Below are positions 13,007-18,730 of a stretch of DNA of 22,025 nucleotides, piece after piece (positions within the stretch are counted from its first letter, which is position 1; each line of letters starts with the position of its first letter). Source of the DNA: a virus. The translations under genes and the position numbers were made by a program. The notes beneath the pieces are model-generated. The model saw nothing but the letters and a program-made list of their open reading frames with translations. It did not search any database and was not told the DNA's origin. Location of the stretch: positions 1 to 22,025 of the IMG/VR virus record IMGVR_UViG_3300042352_000270. One strand, given 5' to 3'.

Positions 13007-13056
13007 GAGAGTGTTCTCGCCCAATGTCGTAAGTAAGAACTCTCACCAATTTTTTT
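13007..13056 (+). terminator. Intercistronic attenuator/terminator
   Basis: GAGAG-TG-TTCT (13007-13017) pairs with AGAACTCTC (13036-13044) with a 2-nt bulge, followed 5 nt later by T7 (13050-13056). The next gene's ribosome binding site comes right after, so this may set the expression ratio between the two genes. Confidence 0.6.
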
Positions 13057-13071
13057 AACGAAAGGAAAACT

Positions 13072-13236
13072 ATGTTAAACATAATCGACAAAACCGATTT
13101 TTATGAAATCGCAGATGAGCAACATTTTTGCTGTGATGAAAGTCAGTTTAAGTATTACTGTATCGAGCACCTAGAGTTTATGGGTTGCTACTTTTGCGGA
13201 TTTGACTATGACAAGGATTGCGAGGAACAACACTAA
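13072..13236 (+). CDS. Cys/His-rich 54-residue protein
   Basis: ACGAAAGG lies upstream of the ATG. Cysteines at 20, 21, 30, 39, 42 (C-x2-C) and 50, with nearby His, suggest a small zinc-binding fold. Acidic. It has no promoter of its own except read-through of the attenuator. Ends by TAATG. No family is recognised. Confidence 0.65.
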   Translation: MLNIIDKTDFYEIADEQHFCCDESQFKYYCIEHLEFMGCYFCGFDYDKDCEEQH

Positions 13237-13379
13237 TGGGATACATTGAAATTTTTAGAATGGATCAAAATGGGGCAGGCTGGGTAGATTTATCCGAAGC
13301 CACTCCAGATGAGATGTTTAACATTGAATTAGGCTTACTTAATGAGGGAGCCTTATTCAGTACCCCCGAATCTGACTAA
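13236..13379 (+). CDS. Unknown 47-residue acidic protein
   Basis: Starts by TAATG overlap. MGYIEIFRMDQNGAGWVDLS begins a small alpha/beta protein with an acidic second half. The stop lies directly before the box of promoter 5. No family is recognised. Confidence 0.6.
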   Translation: MGYIEIFRMDQNGAGWVDLSEATPDEMFNIELGLLNEGALFSTPESD

Positions 13380-13381
13380 TT

Positions 13382-13403
13382 TGTCAGACCCCTCTGCTAC
13401 AAT
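13382..13403 (+). promoter_or_regulatory. TGTCAG promoter 5
   Basis: TGTCAG 13382-13387, N10 ending in TGC, TACAAT (13398-13403). No CRP-like site is seen upstream. Confidence 0.8.
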
Positions 13404-13432
13404 ACTCTAAACAACTACGAAAGGGAAAACCT

Positions 13433-13636
13433 ATGTATCAAATAACTGTCGCCTATGACGGCAAGCCTATCCACTTCAATAAGAACTATGCAGACGCCTT
13501 AGAAGCGTTCACCGCATTTCTTTCATTTGTTGATTGGGGCTGGGCTAACGAATACTCAACTGTAAATCTTATGACGCCAACTGGCAAAATGTATACCAAA
13601 AATTTCTATCGTACAGGATTGGTCGTATCAAAATGA
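13433..13636 (+). CDS. Unknown 67-residue protein
   Basis: ACGAAAGGG precedes the ATG. MYQITVAYDGKPIHFNKNYADALEAFTAFL continues with a Trp-rich stretch (VDWGWANEY) and a beta hairpin, consistent with a small alpha/beta fold. Ends by ATGA overlap with the MTRKDYV paralogue. No family is recognised. Confidence 0.7.
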   Translation: MYQITVAYDGKPIHFNKNYADALEAFTAFLSFVDWGWANEYSTVNLMTPTGKMYTKNFYRTGLVVSK

Positions 13637-13827
13637 TGACTCGTAAAGATTATGTCGCAACCGCAGAAATTCTAAAGTATGCAAGCAACAAAACGCACCC
13701 CGCTTTATTTTCTAAAATGGTAAATGATTTTGCAGAAATGTTTGCAAAAGATAATCCGCGTTTTGATGTTGTAAAATTTCACGAAGCAAGCAACTACACA
13801 ACTGTATTTGGAAAGGTAGAAAAATGA
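13633..13827 (+). CDS. MTRKDYV family small protein, paralogue 2
   Basis: This 64-residue protein MMTRKDYVATAEILKYASNK... ends with DNPRFDVVKFHEAS, a paralogue of the 12248 protein with the family's NPRFD-x-x-F motif better kept. Both copies lie late in similar small operons, suggesting cassette duplication. Function unknown. Confidence 0.75.
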   Translation: MMTRKDYVATAEILKYASNKTHPALFSKMVNDFAEMFAKDNPRFDVVKFHEASNYTTVFGKVEK

Positions 13828-13967
13828 TTTTGCAAATGTCAGCAATTTATTGCGAGGAATGTAATGACTCTGCTTTTATTGTAGAGCATGAGGACATGAT
13901 AGAAATTTCTGCGTGTGAATGTTCACAAGAATTACAAGAGATAGCGGAGTGGATAAATGAGCCTTAA
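13824..13967 (+). CDS. Small zinc-ribbon-like protein
   Basis: This 47-residue protein starts by ATGA overlap. C10-x2-C13 (CEEC) and C31-x-C33 (CEC) give a four-Cys pattern suited to one zinc, followed by an acidic helix. No family is recognised. Confidence 0.65.
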   Translation: MILQMSAIYCEECNDSAFIVEHEDMIEISACECSQELQEIAEWINEP

Positions 13968-14076
13968 AGAAAAAGTAAAACGCATTCAGGAATTGCGTCG
14001 CAGTAATGCGGCGCAACCTGTTCGCAATAAAAAAAAATACACACGCAAGCGCAAGCATAAAAATTCAAAGTATTGA
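13957..14076 (+). CDS. Very basic 39-residue protein
   Basis: It overlaps the previous gene by 11 nt. MSLKEKVKRIQELRRSNAAQ is a helix, then KKKYTRKRKHKNSKY is highly basic, so nucleic-acid binding is likely. Last gene before element E3. No family is recognised. Confidence 0.6.
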   Translation: MSLKEKVKRIQELRRSNAAQPVRNKKKYTRKRKHKNSKY

Positions 14077-14088
14077 ATATTTATGCAG

Positions 14089-14149
14089 CCCGCAATAGTG
14101 CGGGGTTATCCACAGGGTTACGGGGCTTATCCACAACCCCTGGAATTTT
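14089..14149 (+). other. Three-block element E3 with DnaA boxes
   Basis: CCCGCAA (14089; stem CCCGC-AATAGT-GCGGG), TTACGGG (14118, +29), CCCTGGAATTTT (14138, +20). The last T is the first T of a perfect CRP-like site. Two TTATCCACA boxes lie inside it. Confidence 0.65.
14106..14135 (+). other. Two perfect DnaA-box sequences, 21 bp apart
   Basis: TTATCCACA at 14106-14114 and 14127-14135, same strand, two helical turns apart. They match the E. coli consensus. They may recruit host DnaA for an origin or for transcription control. Confidence 0.55.
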
Positions 14150-14164
14150 GTGATCATTCTCACA
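14149..14164 (+). promoter_or_regulatory. CRP/GlxR-like palindrome
   Basis: Perfect TGTGA-N6-TCACA (spacer TCATTC), centred near -69 from promoter 6. Confidence 0.65.
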
Positions 14165-14197
14165 AAAGCTGCGACACGCCGAGGATGGATTAGATAA

Positions 14198-14219
14198 TGT
14201 CAGTGCCATCCGCTATAAT
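14198..14219 (+). promoter_or_regulatory. TGTCAG promoter 6
   Basis: TGTCAG 14198-14203, N10, perfect TATAAT (14214-14219). Confidence 0.8.
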
Positions 14220-14248
14220 ACTCTTATACCAACAACGAAAGGCAAAAA

Positions 14249-14455
14249 ATGACAACAATCGAACATGTACTACGCTTCGTAACTGAAGTAGATGAAACTA
14301 ATCCAACAGGTGCTCGCTTATTGGCACTTGATAAGGCAGACCAAATTGCTATGCTAGAAGGAATGCTAAAAGAACTTATTGCACCAACACTACAACCTGC
14401 ACTAGATGAAATTAATGCAGGTGGCTCATGGGCAATTCTAAAGGTGGCTAACTAA
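14249..14455 (+). CDS. Unknown 68-residue acidic helical protein
   Basis: AACAACGAAAGG precedes the ATG. The protein MTTIEHVLRFVTEVDETNPT... is mostly helical and ends AGGSWAILKVAN. Ends by TAATG with the next gene. No family is recognised. Confidence 0.7.
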   Translation: MTTIEHVLRFVTEVDETNPTGARLLALDKADQIAMLEGMLKELIAPTLQPALDEINAGGSWAILKVAN

Positions 14456-14724
14456 TGGGATACACAACAGCATTAGCATTAGAAGAAGAATTGTCATTAG
14501 AGGCAGGACTTGCTTATCACTTGCAGGGTAATCATTACCCACCCGTTCCCGTATCAATGGTGCAACCTTGCATCGAGGCTATTGATGCATTCTATGATGA
14601 GGAGTATAGTCGAGAGATTAATCTTCCAGAAGGTATCACTTGGCGTGGGCAGACTTCATGCCCAGCGTCTGCAATCGTAGATGCTCACCACTTAGAGGCG
14701 TGGCTTCCAGAATACGAGGACTAG
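14455..14724 (+). CDS. Conserved phage hypothetical with HYPPVPVSM motif
   Basis: This is an 89-residue protein. LQGNHYPPVPVSMVQPCIEA, then INLPEGITWRG and a final AIVDAHHLEAWL, match a pattern I know from many phages of aquatic bacteria as an uncharacterised family. The invariant-looking His, Pro and second HHLE suggest a binding or catalytic site, but none is known. TAATG coupling to the previous gene. Confidence 0.75.
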   Translation: MGYTTALALEEELSLEAGLAYHLQGNHYPPVPVSMVQPCIEAIDAFYDEEYSREINLPEGITWRGQTSCPASAIVDAHHLEAWLPEYED

Positions 14725-14732
14725 GGATCAAA

Positions 14733-14764
14733 ACCAGGCGTGTGAGATTAATCACACGCTTGGT
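14733..14764 (+). promoter_or_regulatory. CRP-like palindrome within a 13-bp inverted repeat
   Basis: TGTGA-GATTAA-TCACA (14741-14756) is perfect and is extended on both sides to 13 bp (14733-14745 with 14752-14764, one G-U). It may also act as a hairpin at the end of the previous operon. Centre near -74 from promoter 7. Confidence 0.65.
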
Positions 14765-14794
14765 ATCTCAAATAGTAAGATAGGGCTTGATAAA

Positions 14795-14816
14795 TGTCAG
14801 ACCCCAATGCTACAAT
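14795..14816 (+). promoter_or_regulatory. TGTCAG promoter 7
   Basis: TGTCAG 14795-14800, N10 ending in TGC, TACAAT (14811-14816). Confidence 0.8.
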
Positions 14817-14844
14817 ACTAACCTAACAAAGAAAAGAGGCAAAA

Positions 14845-15027
14845 ATGACAATCAACGACAAGTTGTATCAGGTTGGAGATTTATTCACAACCCTAAAGTC
14901 AAAAAAGACAGGTGTGATTAAAGAAATCCACCCACAAACATCTGGCTCGGTGCGTGTGCTATTGGAAATGCCCAACAAGGAAACTCGTTGGACTTCCGTA
15001 TCTGCTCAAACACTACTAGGCGTATAA
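14845..15027 (+). CDS. Unknown 60-residue SH3-like basic protein
   Basis: AAAGAGG precedes the ATG. YQVGDLFTTLKSKKTGVIKE then VRVLLEMPNKETRWTSVSAQ gives the beta-strand order of a small SH3/KOW-like barrel, often nucleic-acid or protein binding. It is the only gene of its transcription unit. The fold is a guess from the strand pattern. Confidence 0.7.
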   Translation: MTINDKLYQVGDLFTTLKSKKTGVIKEIHPQTSGSVRVLLEMPNKETRWTSVSAQTLLGV

Positions 15028-15052
15028 TCTAAAGGCAGGGGGGTCGCAGATT

Positions 15053-15074
15053 TGTCAGACCCCCCTGCTATAAT
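15053..15074 (+). promoter_or_regulatory. TGTCAG promoter 8 (closest to consensus)
   Basis: TTGTCAG-ACCCCCC-TGC-TATAAT; box 15053-15058, -10 at 15069-15074. No CRP-like site in the short gap upstream. Confidence 0.85.
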
Positions 15075-15110
15075 ACTCATAACACAAACCAACCAACGAA
15101 AGGTAACACA

Positions 15111-15527
15111 ATGTCAAGAGCAATCACAGTAAAGGTGGCAACACCAAAGGTAATCAAGGCTTTGGAAACAAAGTTAGCAACAATCAAGAAGGACTATGCA
15201 GAGCAAGGTGCAAACGAGGCTAAGTATGAAAAGGCTCGTAAGGCTTGGCAGAAAGAACTTCAGGACTATGCAATCGCAAACATCAAGAAGTCAGAGAACC
15301 TTCGCACCTCTTATCGTTCTTGGAATAACACACTCAACATTGACTTTGATTTGACAGTATCCGAAAAGGATTTGCCAAAAGAGCCTGAGCGTGATTATAC
15401 AGTTATGCACCAGCACTCATACAATGAAATTGTAGAGGACATCACAAATGCTCTCACAATTCTCAAGATGACAGATGAGGAAACAGTAAATGCTTCTACT
15501 ATGAAGCAAATTGCTCGTTATCTCTAA
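15111..15527 (+). CDS. Unknown 138-residue charged protein
   Basis: AACGAAAGG precedes the ATG. The N-terminal ~75 residues are Lys/Glu/Ala-rich and probably coiled coil; the C-terminal half has a small mixed domain (NTLNIDFDLTVSEKDLPKEP) and a helix. Codons here are strongly biased to ACA, AAG and CAA, as if highly expressed under the best-consensus promoter of the set. No family is recognised. Confidence 0.75.
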   Translation: MSRAITVKVATPKVIKALETKLATIKKDYAEQGANEAKYEKARKAWQKELQDYAIANIKKSENLRTSYRSWNNTLNIDFDLTVSEKDLPKEPERDYTVMHQHSYNEIVEDITNALTILKMTDEETVNASTMKQIARYL

Positions 15528-15534
15528 ATAATTT

Positions 15535-15604
15535 GGGGGGCAGAACTAAAGTCCTGAACCCAAACGACCTGAGTAAGTCGCCAAACTGCTCTCCCTTCGG
15601 GGAC
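15535..15604 (+). promoter_or_regulatory. Structured intercistronic leader with competing helices
   Basis: GGGGGGCAG (15535-15543) can pair with CTGCTCTCC (15586-15594), enclosing CGAC-N8-GTCG (15565-15580). The 3' arm also forms TCCC-TTCG-GGGA (15592-15603), which excludes the end of the first helix. It sits between two genes with no promoter, like the attenuator at 13007. A switch or attenuator is possible. Confidence 0.5.
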
Positions 15605-15626
15605 AACTACTAACAAAGGCAACAAG

Positions 15627-15881
15627 ATGAAAAATCGTTTTCGTGTAGAAATCTATGACGCAAACAAAATGAATGATGTAACAATTTATTCAGAGCAAGG
15701 TGTAGACAAAGAATATTTAACTGAGTTGGCTTTTTCAAACCGAAGTAATTTCTTTGGTGATGTACGTGCTTATGTATACGATACATTAAAGAAGACAAAG
15801 ACAACCGCTCTTTATCTGCCGTCCGAAGTTATTAACTTCAATCGAAAGAATCAATTGACTAGGGATGAGCTGGGTCTGTAA
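15627..15881 (+). CDS. Unknown 84-residue protein
   Basis: AAAGG lies about 8 nt before the ATG and the structured leader just upstream. MKNRFRVEIYDANKMNDVTI... suggests an alpha/beta fold. It shares a transcript with the 138-residue protein unless the leader terminates. No family is recognised. The minus-strand ORF here is a shadow. Confidence 0.7.
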   Translation: MKNRFRVEIYDANKMNDVTIYSEQGVDKEYLTELAFSNRSNFFGDVRAYVYDTLKKTKTTALYLPSEVINFNRKNQLTRDELGL

Positions 15882-15891
15882 GGATCCAGCA

Positions 15892-15911
15892 CCAGGCGCA
15901 CATGTGCCTGG
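15892..15911. terminator. CCAGGC/GCCTGG hairpin
   Basis: CCAGGC (15892-15897) pairs with GCCTGG (15906-15911) with an 8-nt loop, 10 bp after the operon's last stop. No T-tract; it abuts element E4. Confidence 0.45.
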
Positions 15912-15972
15912 CCCGCAAAGCTAAGGGGTTATCCACAGCGTTACGACTGCCTGTGGATATCCCTGGAATTTT
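15912..15972 (+). other. Three-block element E4 with DnaA box pair
   Basis: CCCGCAA (15912), TTACGAC (15941, +29), CCCTGGAATTTT (15961, +20), then a perfect CRP-like site sharing its last T, as in E3. TTATCCACA (15929-15937) sits at the same offset (+17) as in E3; TGTGGATAT (15952-15960) faces it, so TATCCACAG/CTGTGGATA is a 9-bp inverted repeat with TTACGAC in its loop. Confidence 0.7.
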
Positions 15973-15987
15973 GTGATATTTGTCACA
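15972..15987 (+). promoter_or_regulatory. CRP/GlxR-like palindrome
   Basis: Perfect TGTGA-N6-TCACA (spacer TATTTG), centred near -74 from promoter 9. Confidence 0.65.
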
Positions 15988-15993
15988 TGGATC

Positions 15994-16004
15994 AATTCGG
16001 ACAT
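15994..16004 (+). promoter_or_regulatory. AATTCGGACAT motif
   Basis: Exact copy, 6 nt after the CRP-like site and ending 21 nt before the TGTCAG box. Confidence 0.5.
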
Positions 16005-16025
16005 ATTGTAACTATCTATTGATAA

Positions 16026-16047
16026 TGTCAGTGGCACCTGTTATACT
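16026..16047 (+). promoter_or_regulatory. TGTCAG promoter 9
   Basis: TGTCAG 16026-16031, N10, TATACT (16042-16047). First of the TGTCAGTGG subtype, which dominates from here on. Confidence 0.8.
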
Positions 16048-16078
16048 TACAACTAATCAAACGAAAGGTAATAAATAT

Positions 16079-17086
16079 ATGGCTCACAATCTCGAAACCG
16101 AAAACGGCGAAGTTGCATTTGCATTGCGTGGCGCTCCTGCGTGGCACAATCTTGCAAATCGTATTTTCACAAAGGATGAGGAAGTTACAACTAGCCTAAT
16201 GCTTGAAGAAGCAAAGTTGGCAAATTGGAATGTTCGCCTCTCTCCACTAACCGACCACATCTCAGAATCTTGGAATGATGTATCTAATGCATCTCTCGTG
16301 ATTCGTGATAACCCATTCAATGGCGGAACTGATGTTCTTGCAACTGTTGGTAAGCGTTACAAGCCAGTGCAGAATGAAGAACTATTTGCATTCGCTGATG
16401 CAATTCACGATGCCAATGCTGACTGCCGTTGGGAATCTGCTGGTTCTCTTAAGAAGGGCAAAGTTGTATTCGGCACTGTCGATATTCCTCGCACAATGGT
16501 TCTTGACCCACAAGGCGCTAATGATGCGACAAAGTTATATCTAATCGTATGGACATCACACGATGGTTCTGTTGCCGTTCAAGCAGCGGTTACCCCTGTT
16601 CGTGTTGTGTGCCAAAATACATTGAATCTTGCAATGCGTAATGCAAAGCAATCTTTCAAGATTCGCCACACGCAATCTGTTGAAGGTCGCATTCAAGTTG
16701 CTCGTGAAACTCTTGGGCTTGCTCTTGGGTATTTCGATGAATTTGAGAAAGAAGCACAAGCGATGTTTAATCAAGCAATCACTGATGCAGAATTCTCAAA
16801 GTTGATTCAGACAATCTATCCAAAGCCTGACAAGGATGCGGCTAAGGTTGCGCTAACTAAGTGGGAAAATAAGGTTGTCTTGCTTGATGAACTTTATCAT
16901 AACTCACCAACGAATGCTAATATCAAGGGAACAAAGTGGGGTGCATTTAATGCACTTACTGAGCGCCTTGACTACTATCGTTCAGGTCGCGGAAATTCAG
17001 AAACACTTATGGCTGGTGCATCTGGTTTTGACCCACTCTTAACCGCAGAAAAAAATAAAATTAAGAAATTAATTTCTGCGTTTTAA
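16079..17086 (+). CDS. DUF932 / TIGR03299-type phage/plasmid protein
   Basis: This is a 335-residue protein. The start MAHNLETENGEVAFALRGAPAWHNLANR matches the opening of the phage/plasmid-like family TIGR03299 within DUF932. The conserved middle, WTSHDGSVAVQAAVTPVRVVCQNTLNLAMRNAK, is the family hallmark. Such proteins are common next to replication or recombination genes on phages and plasmids; the biochemical role is not established. The true ATG is 16079, after ACGAAAGG; the longer frame from 15980 crosses the promoter. It is the only gene of its operon and ends inside a terminator. Confidence 0.88.
   Translation: MAHNLETENGEVAFALRGAPAWHNLANRIFTKDEEVTTSLMLEEAKLANWNVRLSPLTDHISESWNDVSNASLVIRDNPFNGGTDVLATVGKRYKPVQNEELFAFADAIHDANADCRWESAGSLKKGKVVFGTVDIPRTMVLDPQGANDATKLYLIVWTSHDGSVAVQAAVTPVRVVCQNTLNLAMRNAKQSFKIRHTQSVEGRIQVARETLGLALGYFDEFEKEAQAMFNQAITDAEFSKLIQTIYPKPDKDAAKVALTKWENKVVLLDELYHNSPTNANIKGTKWGAFNALTERLDYYRSGRGNSETLMAGASGFDPLLTAEKNKIKKLISAF
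17044..17084 (+). terminator. Terminator inside the 3' end of the DUF932 gene
   Basis: CGCAGAAA (17044-17051) pairs with TTTCTGCG (17073-17080), followed by TTTT that includes the last codon and part of the stop. Confidence 0.6.
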
Positions 17087-17097
17087 TAAAATAATCC

Positions 17098-17120
17098 TGA
17101 GCATGATTTAAAACTGCTCA
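17098..17120. other. Hairpin before the tRNA
   Basis: TGAGCA (17098-17103) pairs with TGCTCA (17115-17120), 7 nt before the tRNA. It may mark a processing point if the tRNA is co-transcribed with the DUF932 gene; no separate tRNA promoter was found. Confidence 0.4.
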
Positions 17121-17126
17121 CCACTA

Positions 17127-17203
17127 GGTCCGTTAGCTCAGTTGGTTAGAGCGCTACCCTGTCACGGTAGAGGTCACGAGTTCAAGTCTCGTACGGATCG
17201 CCA
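17127..17203 (+). tRNA. tRNA-Asp (anticodon GTC), CCA encoded
   Basis: It is 77 nt with the 3' CCA. The acceptor stem GGTCCGT/ACGGATC is complete with one G-U pair. The D arm is TAGCTCAGTTGGTTAGAGC, the anticodon arm CTACC-CTGTCAC-GGTAG gives GTC, and the T arm is ACGAG-TTCAAGT-CTCGT. The discriminator base is G, as expected for tRNA-Asp. No intron or mismatch is seen. It may support Asp codon (GAC/GAT) decoding in the many acidic phage proteins. Confidence 0.95.
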
Positions 17204-17204
17204 G

Positions 17205-17267
17205 GCGCCCGCAATGCTAAGGGGCGCAAAAGTGTGTTACGACTCACAAAGATTTTCCCTGGAATTT
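17205..17267 (+). other. Three-block element E5
   Basis: CCCGCAA (17208), TTACGAC (17237, +29), CCCTGGAATTT (17257, +20). The first block is in a GCGCCC/GGGCGC stem (17205-17210, 17222-17227) directly after the tRNA. The element runs straight into the TGTCAG box 9 nt later. Confidence 0.65.
17233..17248 (+). promoter_or_regulatory. Imperfect CRP-like site overlapping TTACGAC
   Basis: TGTGT-N6-TCACA, one mismatch, centred near -63 from promoter 10. Confidence 0.35.
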
Positions 17268-17275
17268 ATTGTAAA

Positions 17276-17297
17276 TGTCAGTGGGGTCGTGTACAAT
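17276..17297 (+). promoter_or_regulatory. TGTCAG promoter 10
   Basis: TGTCAG 17276-17281, N10 ending in TG-T, TACAAT (17292-17297). Confidence 0.8.
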
Positions 17298-17326
17298 ACT
17301 CTATATACAACAACGAAAGGTATAAA

Positions 17327-17752
17327 ATGTCATCACGAACTAAAGGCTACATGGGAACACTAGTAGACGGCAAGAAGCTTGCCACAATTGCAAATGGTAT
17401 ATATAACTTACAATACAGTTCAGACTTTTCTGAATGCACAGTAGACAATCTGCTATTTATTGAACTTGAAGAGAAGAATGTATTTGGGGATCCTAAATAT
17501 GCTCTCGTATGTTCTGAAGGAGTAGGCTGGGAACAAGATACATATGGTTGCCTAGAGGTACCTACAAACATCGGGCCTATGGGTCTATGGAATGGCCGTG
17601 TCTTTATCTCAGTAGATACTGTTAAGTCTTGCTTAACTGATCAGACTGAGGATATATCAGATTACATTAGAGTTTTTGGTGATCGTCTAGATAGAAACTG
17701 TAGCCTGTGGCAATCAAAAATGTCAGTGGTCCCTGCTACAATAGCGCTATGA
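17327..17752 (+). CDS. Unknown 141-residue protein
   Basis: The ATG at 17327 follows ACGAAAGG; the longer frame from 17234 overlaps E5 and the promoter. MSSRTKGYMGTLVDGKKLAT then beta-rich sequence with a GVGWEQDTYGCLEV segment and a helical end. Its last codons (KMSVVPATIAL) are encoded by promoter 11, so coding and promoter share DNA. The TGA overlaps the next ATG (ATGA). No family is recognised. Confidence 0.75.
   Translation: MSSRTKGYMGTLVDGKKLATIANGIYNLQYSSDFSECTVDNLLFIELEEKNVFGDPKYALVCSEGVGWEQDTYGCLEVPTNIGPMGLWNGRVFISVDTVKSCLTDQTEDISDYIRVFGDRLDRNCSLWQSKMSVVPATIAL
17721..17742 (+). promoter_or_regulatory. TGTCAG promoter 11, predicted leaderless
   Basis: TGTCAG 17721-17726, N10 ending in TGC, TACAAT (17737-17742). 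The next ATG begins at 17749, only 7 nt after the -10, where transcription should start. Confidence 0.75.
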
Positions 17753-18372
17753 CCAACTATCAGAAGTATACCTGGGTGTGCACGGGCGACTGTGACGCAC
17801 TAATCGAATATACAATTAAAGATGGATATGGATGGCCTGCAGGTGTGATGGACCTCACATGCCGTTGTAATTCAAATTGCACATTATTGTCAGTGGAAGA
17901 TGCTACAATACCTTATACAGATTCACCCCTACCAACGAAAGAAGATAAAATGGAAACAACAACACCACAGGTAATGACACTTGATTGGATTGAGAACGAT
18001 GTAGTTACCAACAAGACATATACTGAATCAGATGTTCGTCACATGGTGTGGCAACTTAAGAATCTTACAACAAAGCAGAACGAGTGGTTCAAGAAGGAAT
18101 CACAACTTCGTACATTTATTCACGACAACTTTGAAGACTCAGAGGACCAAGAGTCTTTGACTGCTATTGCAGAAATGTTTGACATTCCTTTAACTAAGGA
18201 GATTGAATATACTGCATGGGTTCGTGTAGACATGACAATCGAAGTTGAAATCGGCGGAGATATGGATGCCATTGAAGACTTTATCTCATCTAATCTAACT
18301 GTTGATTCATATGACTCTATGATTCAGGTTAATAATCATGAGATTGATAGAGTAGAAGAAGGTGCCTACTAA
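17749..18372 (+). CDS. Two-part protein: Cys-rich N-terminal module plus internal-start module
   Basis: It is 207 residues from the ATG at 17749. Residues 1-67 have Cys11, 15, 38, 40 and 44 (VCTGDC ... CRCNSNC), a likely zinc-binding module, with the family-like run TLLSVEDATIPY. Residues 68-207 begin at an in-frame Met (17950) with its own promoter and ribosome binding site and are acidic with a helix (VRHMVWQLKNLTTKQNEWFK) and a C-terminal alpha/beta part. There is no Shine-Dalgarno at 17749, so translation is leaderless or coupled through ATGA. A frame starting at 17707 is not supported. Function unknown. Confidence 0.75.
   Translation: MTNYQKYTWVCTGDCDALIEYTIKDGYGWPAGVMDLTCRCNSNCTLLSVEDATIPYTDSPLPTKEDKMETTTPQVMTLDWIENDVVTNKTYTESDVRHMVWQLKNLTTKQNEWFKKESQLRTFIHDNFEDSEDQESLTAIAEMFDIPLTKEIEYTAWVRVDMTIEVEIGGDMDAIEDFISSNLTVDSYDSMIQVNNHEIDRVEEGAY
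17844..17859 (+). promoter_or_regulatory. CRP/GlxR-like palindrome inside coding sequence
   Basis: Perfect TGTGA-N6-TCACA (spacer TGGACC), read as GVMDLTC in the protein; centred about -64 from promoter 12. Confidence 0.6.
17888..17909 (+). promoter_or_regulatory. TGTCAG promoter 12, intragenic
   Basis: TGTCAG 17888-17893, N10 ending in TGC, TACAAT (17904-17909). It lies inside the 17749 frame and reads as LLSVEDATI. Confidence 0.75.
17950..18372 (+). CDS. Internal in-frame gene (short isoform, 140 residues)
   Basis: The ATG at 17950 follows AACGAAAG and sits ~34 nt after the predicted start of promoter 12, in the same frame as the 17749 ORF. Thus the acidic module METTTPQVMTLDWIENDVVT... 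can be made alone, without the Cys-rich part. The presence of a CRP-like site, promoter and ribosome binding site in the normal order argues that this start is real. Function unknown. Followed by TAATG. Confidence 0.7.
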   Translation: METTTPQVMTLDWIENDVVTNKTYTESDVRHMVWQLKNLTTKQNEWFKKESQLRTFIHDNFEDSEDQESLTAIAEMFDIPLTKEIEYTAWVRVDMTIEVEIGGDMDAIEDFISSNLTVDSYDSMIQVNNHEIDRVEEGAY

Positions 18373-18575
18373 TGTACTTTGAACTTACCGCTCCTGATAG
18401 GCTCTCTCTTGAGAGGGCCTATTGGGATGCACAAATCACAGGGCTTGACCCTGAATTTATTCCACCGTTGACATTCAACATCGGAACTGGTAGTATTGAG
18501 AAAGTAAGTCGCATTCGTGACAAGTACAATCTAACTGAAAGTTACTGGTCAGAAAAAGAAGCGACAGGATATTAG
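18372..18575 (+). CDS. Unknown 67-residue protein
   Basis: Starts by TAATG overlap. MYFELTAPDRLSLERAYWDA... has a central FNIGTGSIEKVSRIRDKYNL helix. No family is recognised. Same operon as the acidic module. Confidence 0.65.
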   Translation: MYFELTAPDRLSLERAYWDAQITGLDPEFIPPLTFNIGTGSIEKVSRIRDKYNLTESYWSEKEATGY

Positions 18576-18583
18576 GAGAGAAC

Positions 18584-18730
18584 ATGTCAGATTATAAAGA
18601 TGGTTGGGACGACGGGTATAAGTTTGCTCGTGAAGAAATCATGGAGAAGTTGTCAGAGATTGATATCAATGACATTGACTCATGGATTCTTGACCGTCTT
18701 TCCGAAATGATTGAAGGAGGCTCGCTATGA
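18584..18730 (+). CDS. Unknown 48-residue acidic protein
   Basis: AGGAGAG precedes the ATG. MSDYKDGWDDGYKFAREEIM is a GWDDGY-x-x-A-type helix-turn seen in small phage proteins, then an acidic helix. Ends by ATGA overlap with the zinc-ribbon gene. No family is recognised. Confidence 0.65.
   Translation: MSDYKDGWDDGYKFAREEIMEKLSEIDINDIDSWILDRLSEMIEGGSL

Noticed and set aside
17142-17363. ORF of 73 codons starting in the tRNA
   Set aside because: Its first part is the tRNA-Asp sequence and the rest covers element E5 and a promoter.
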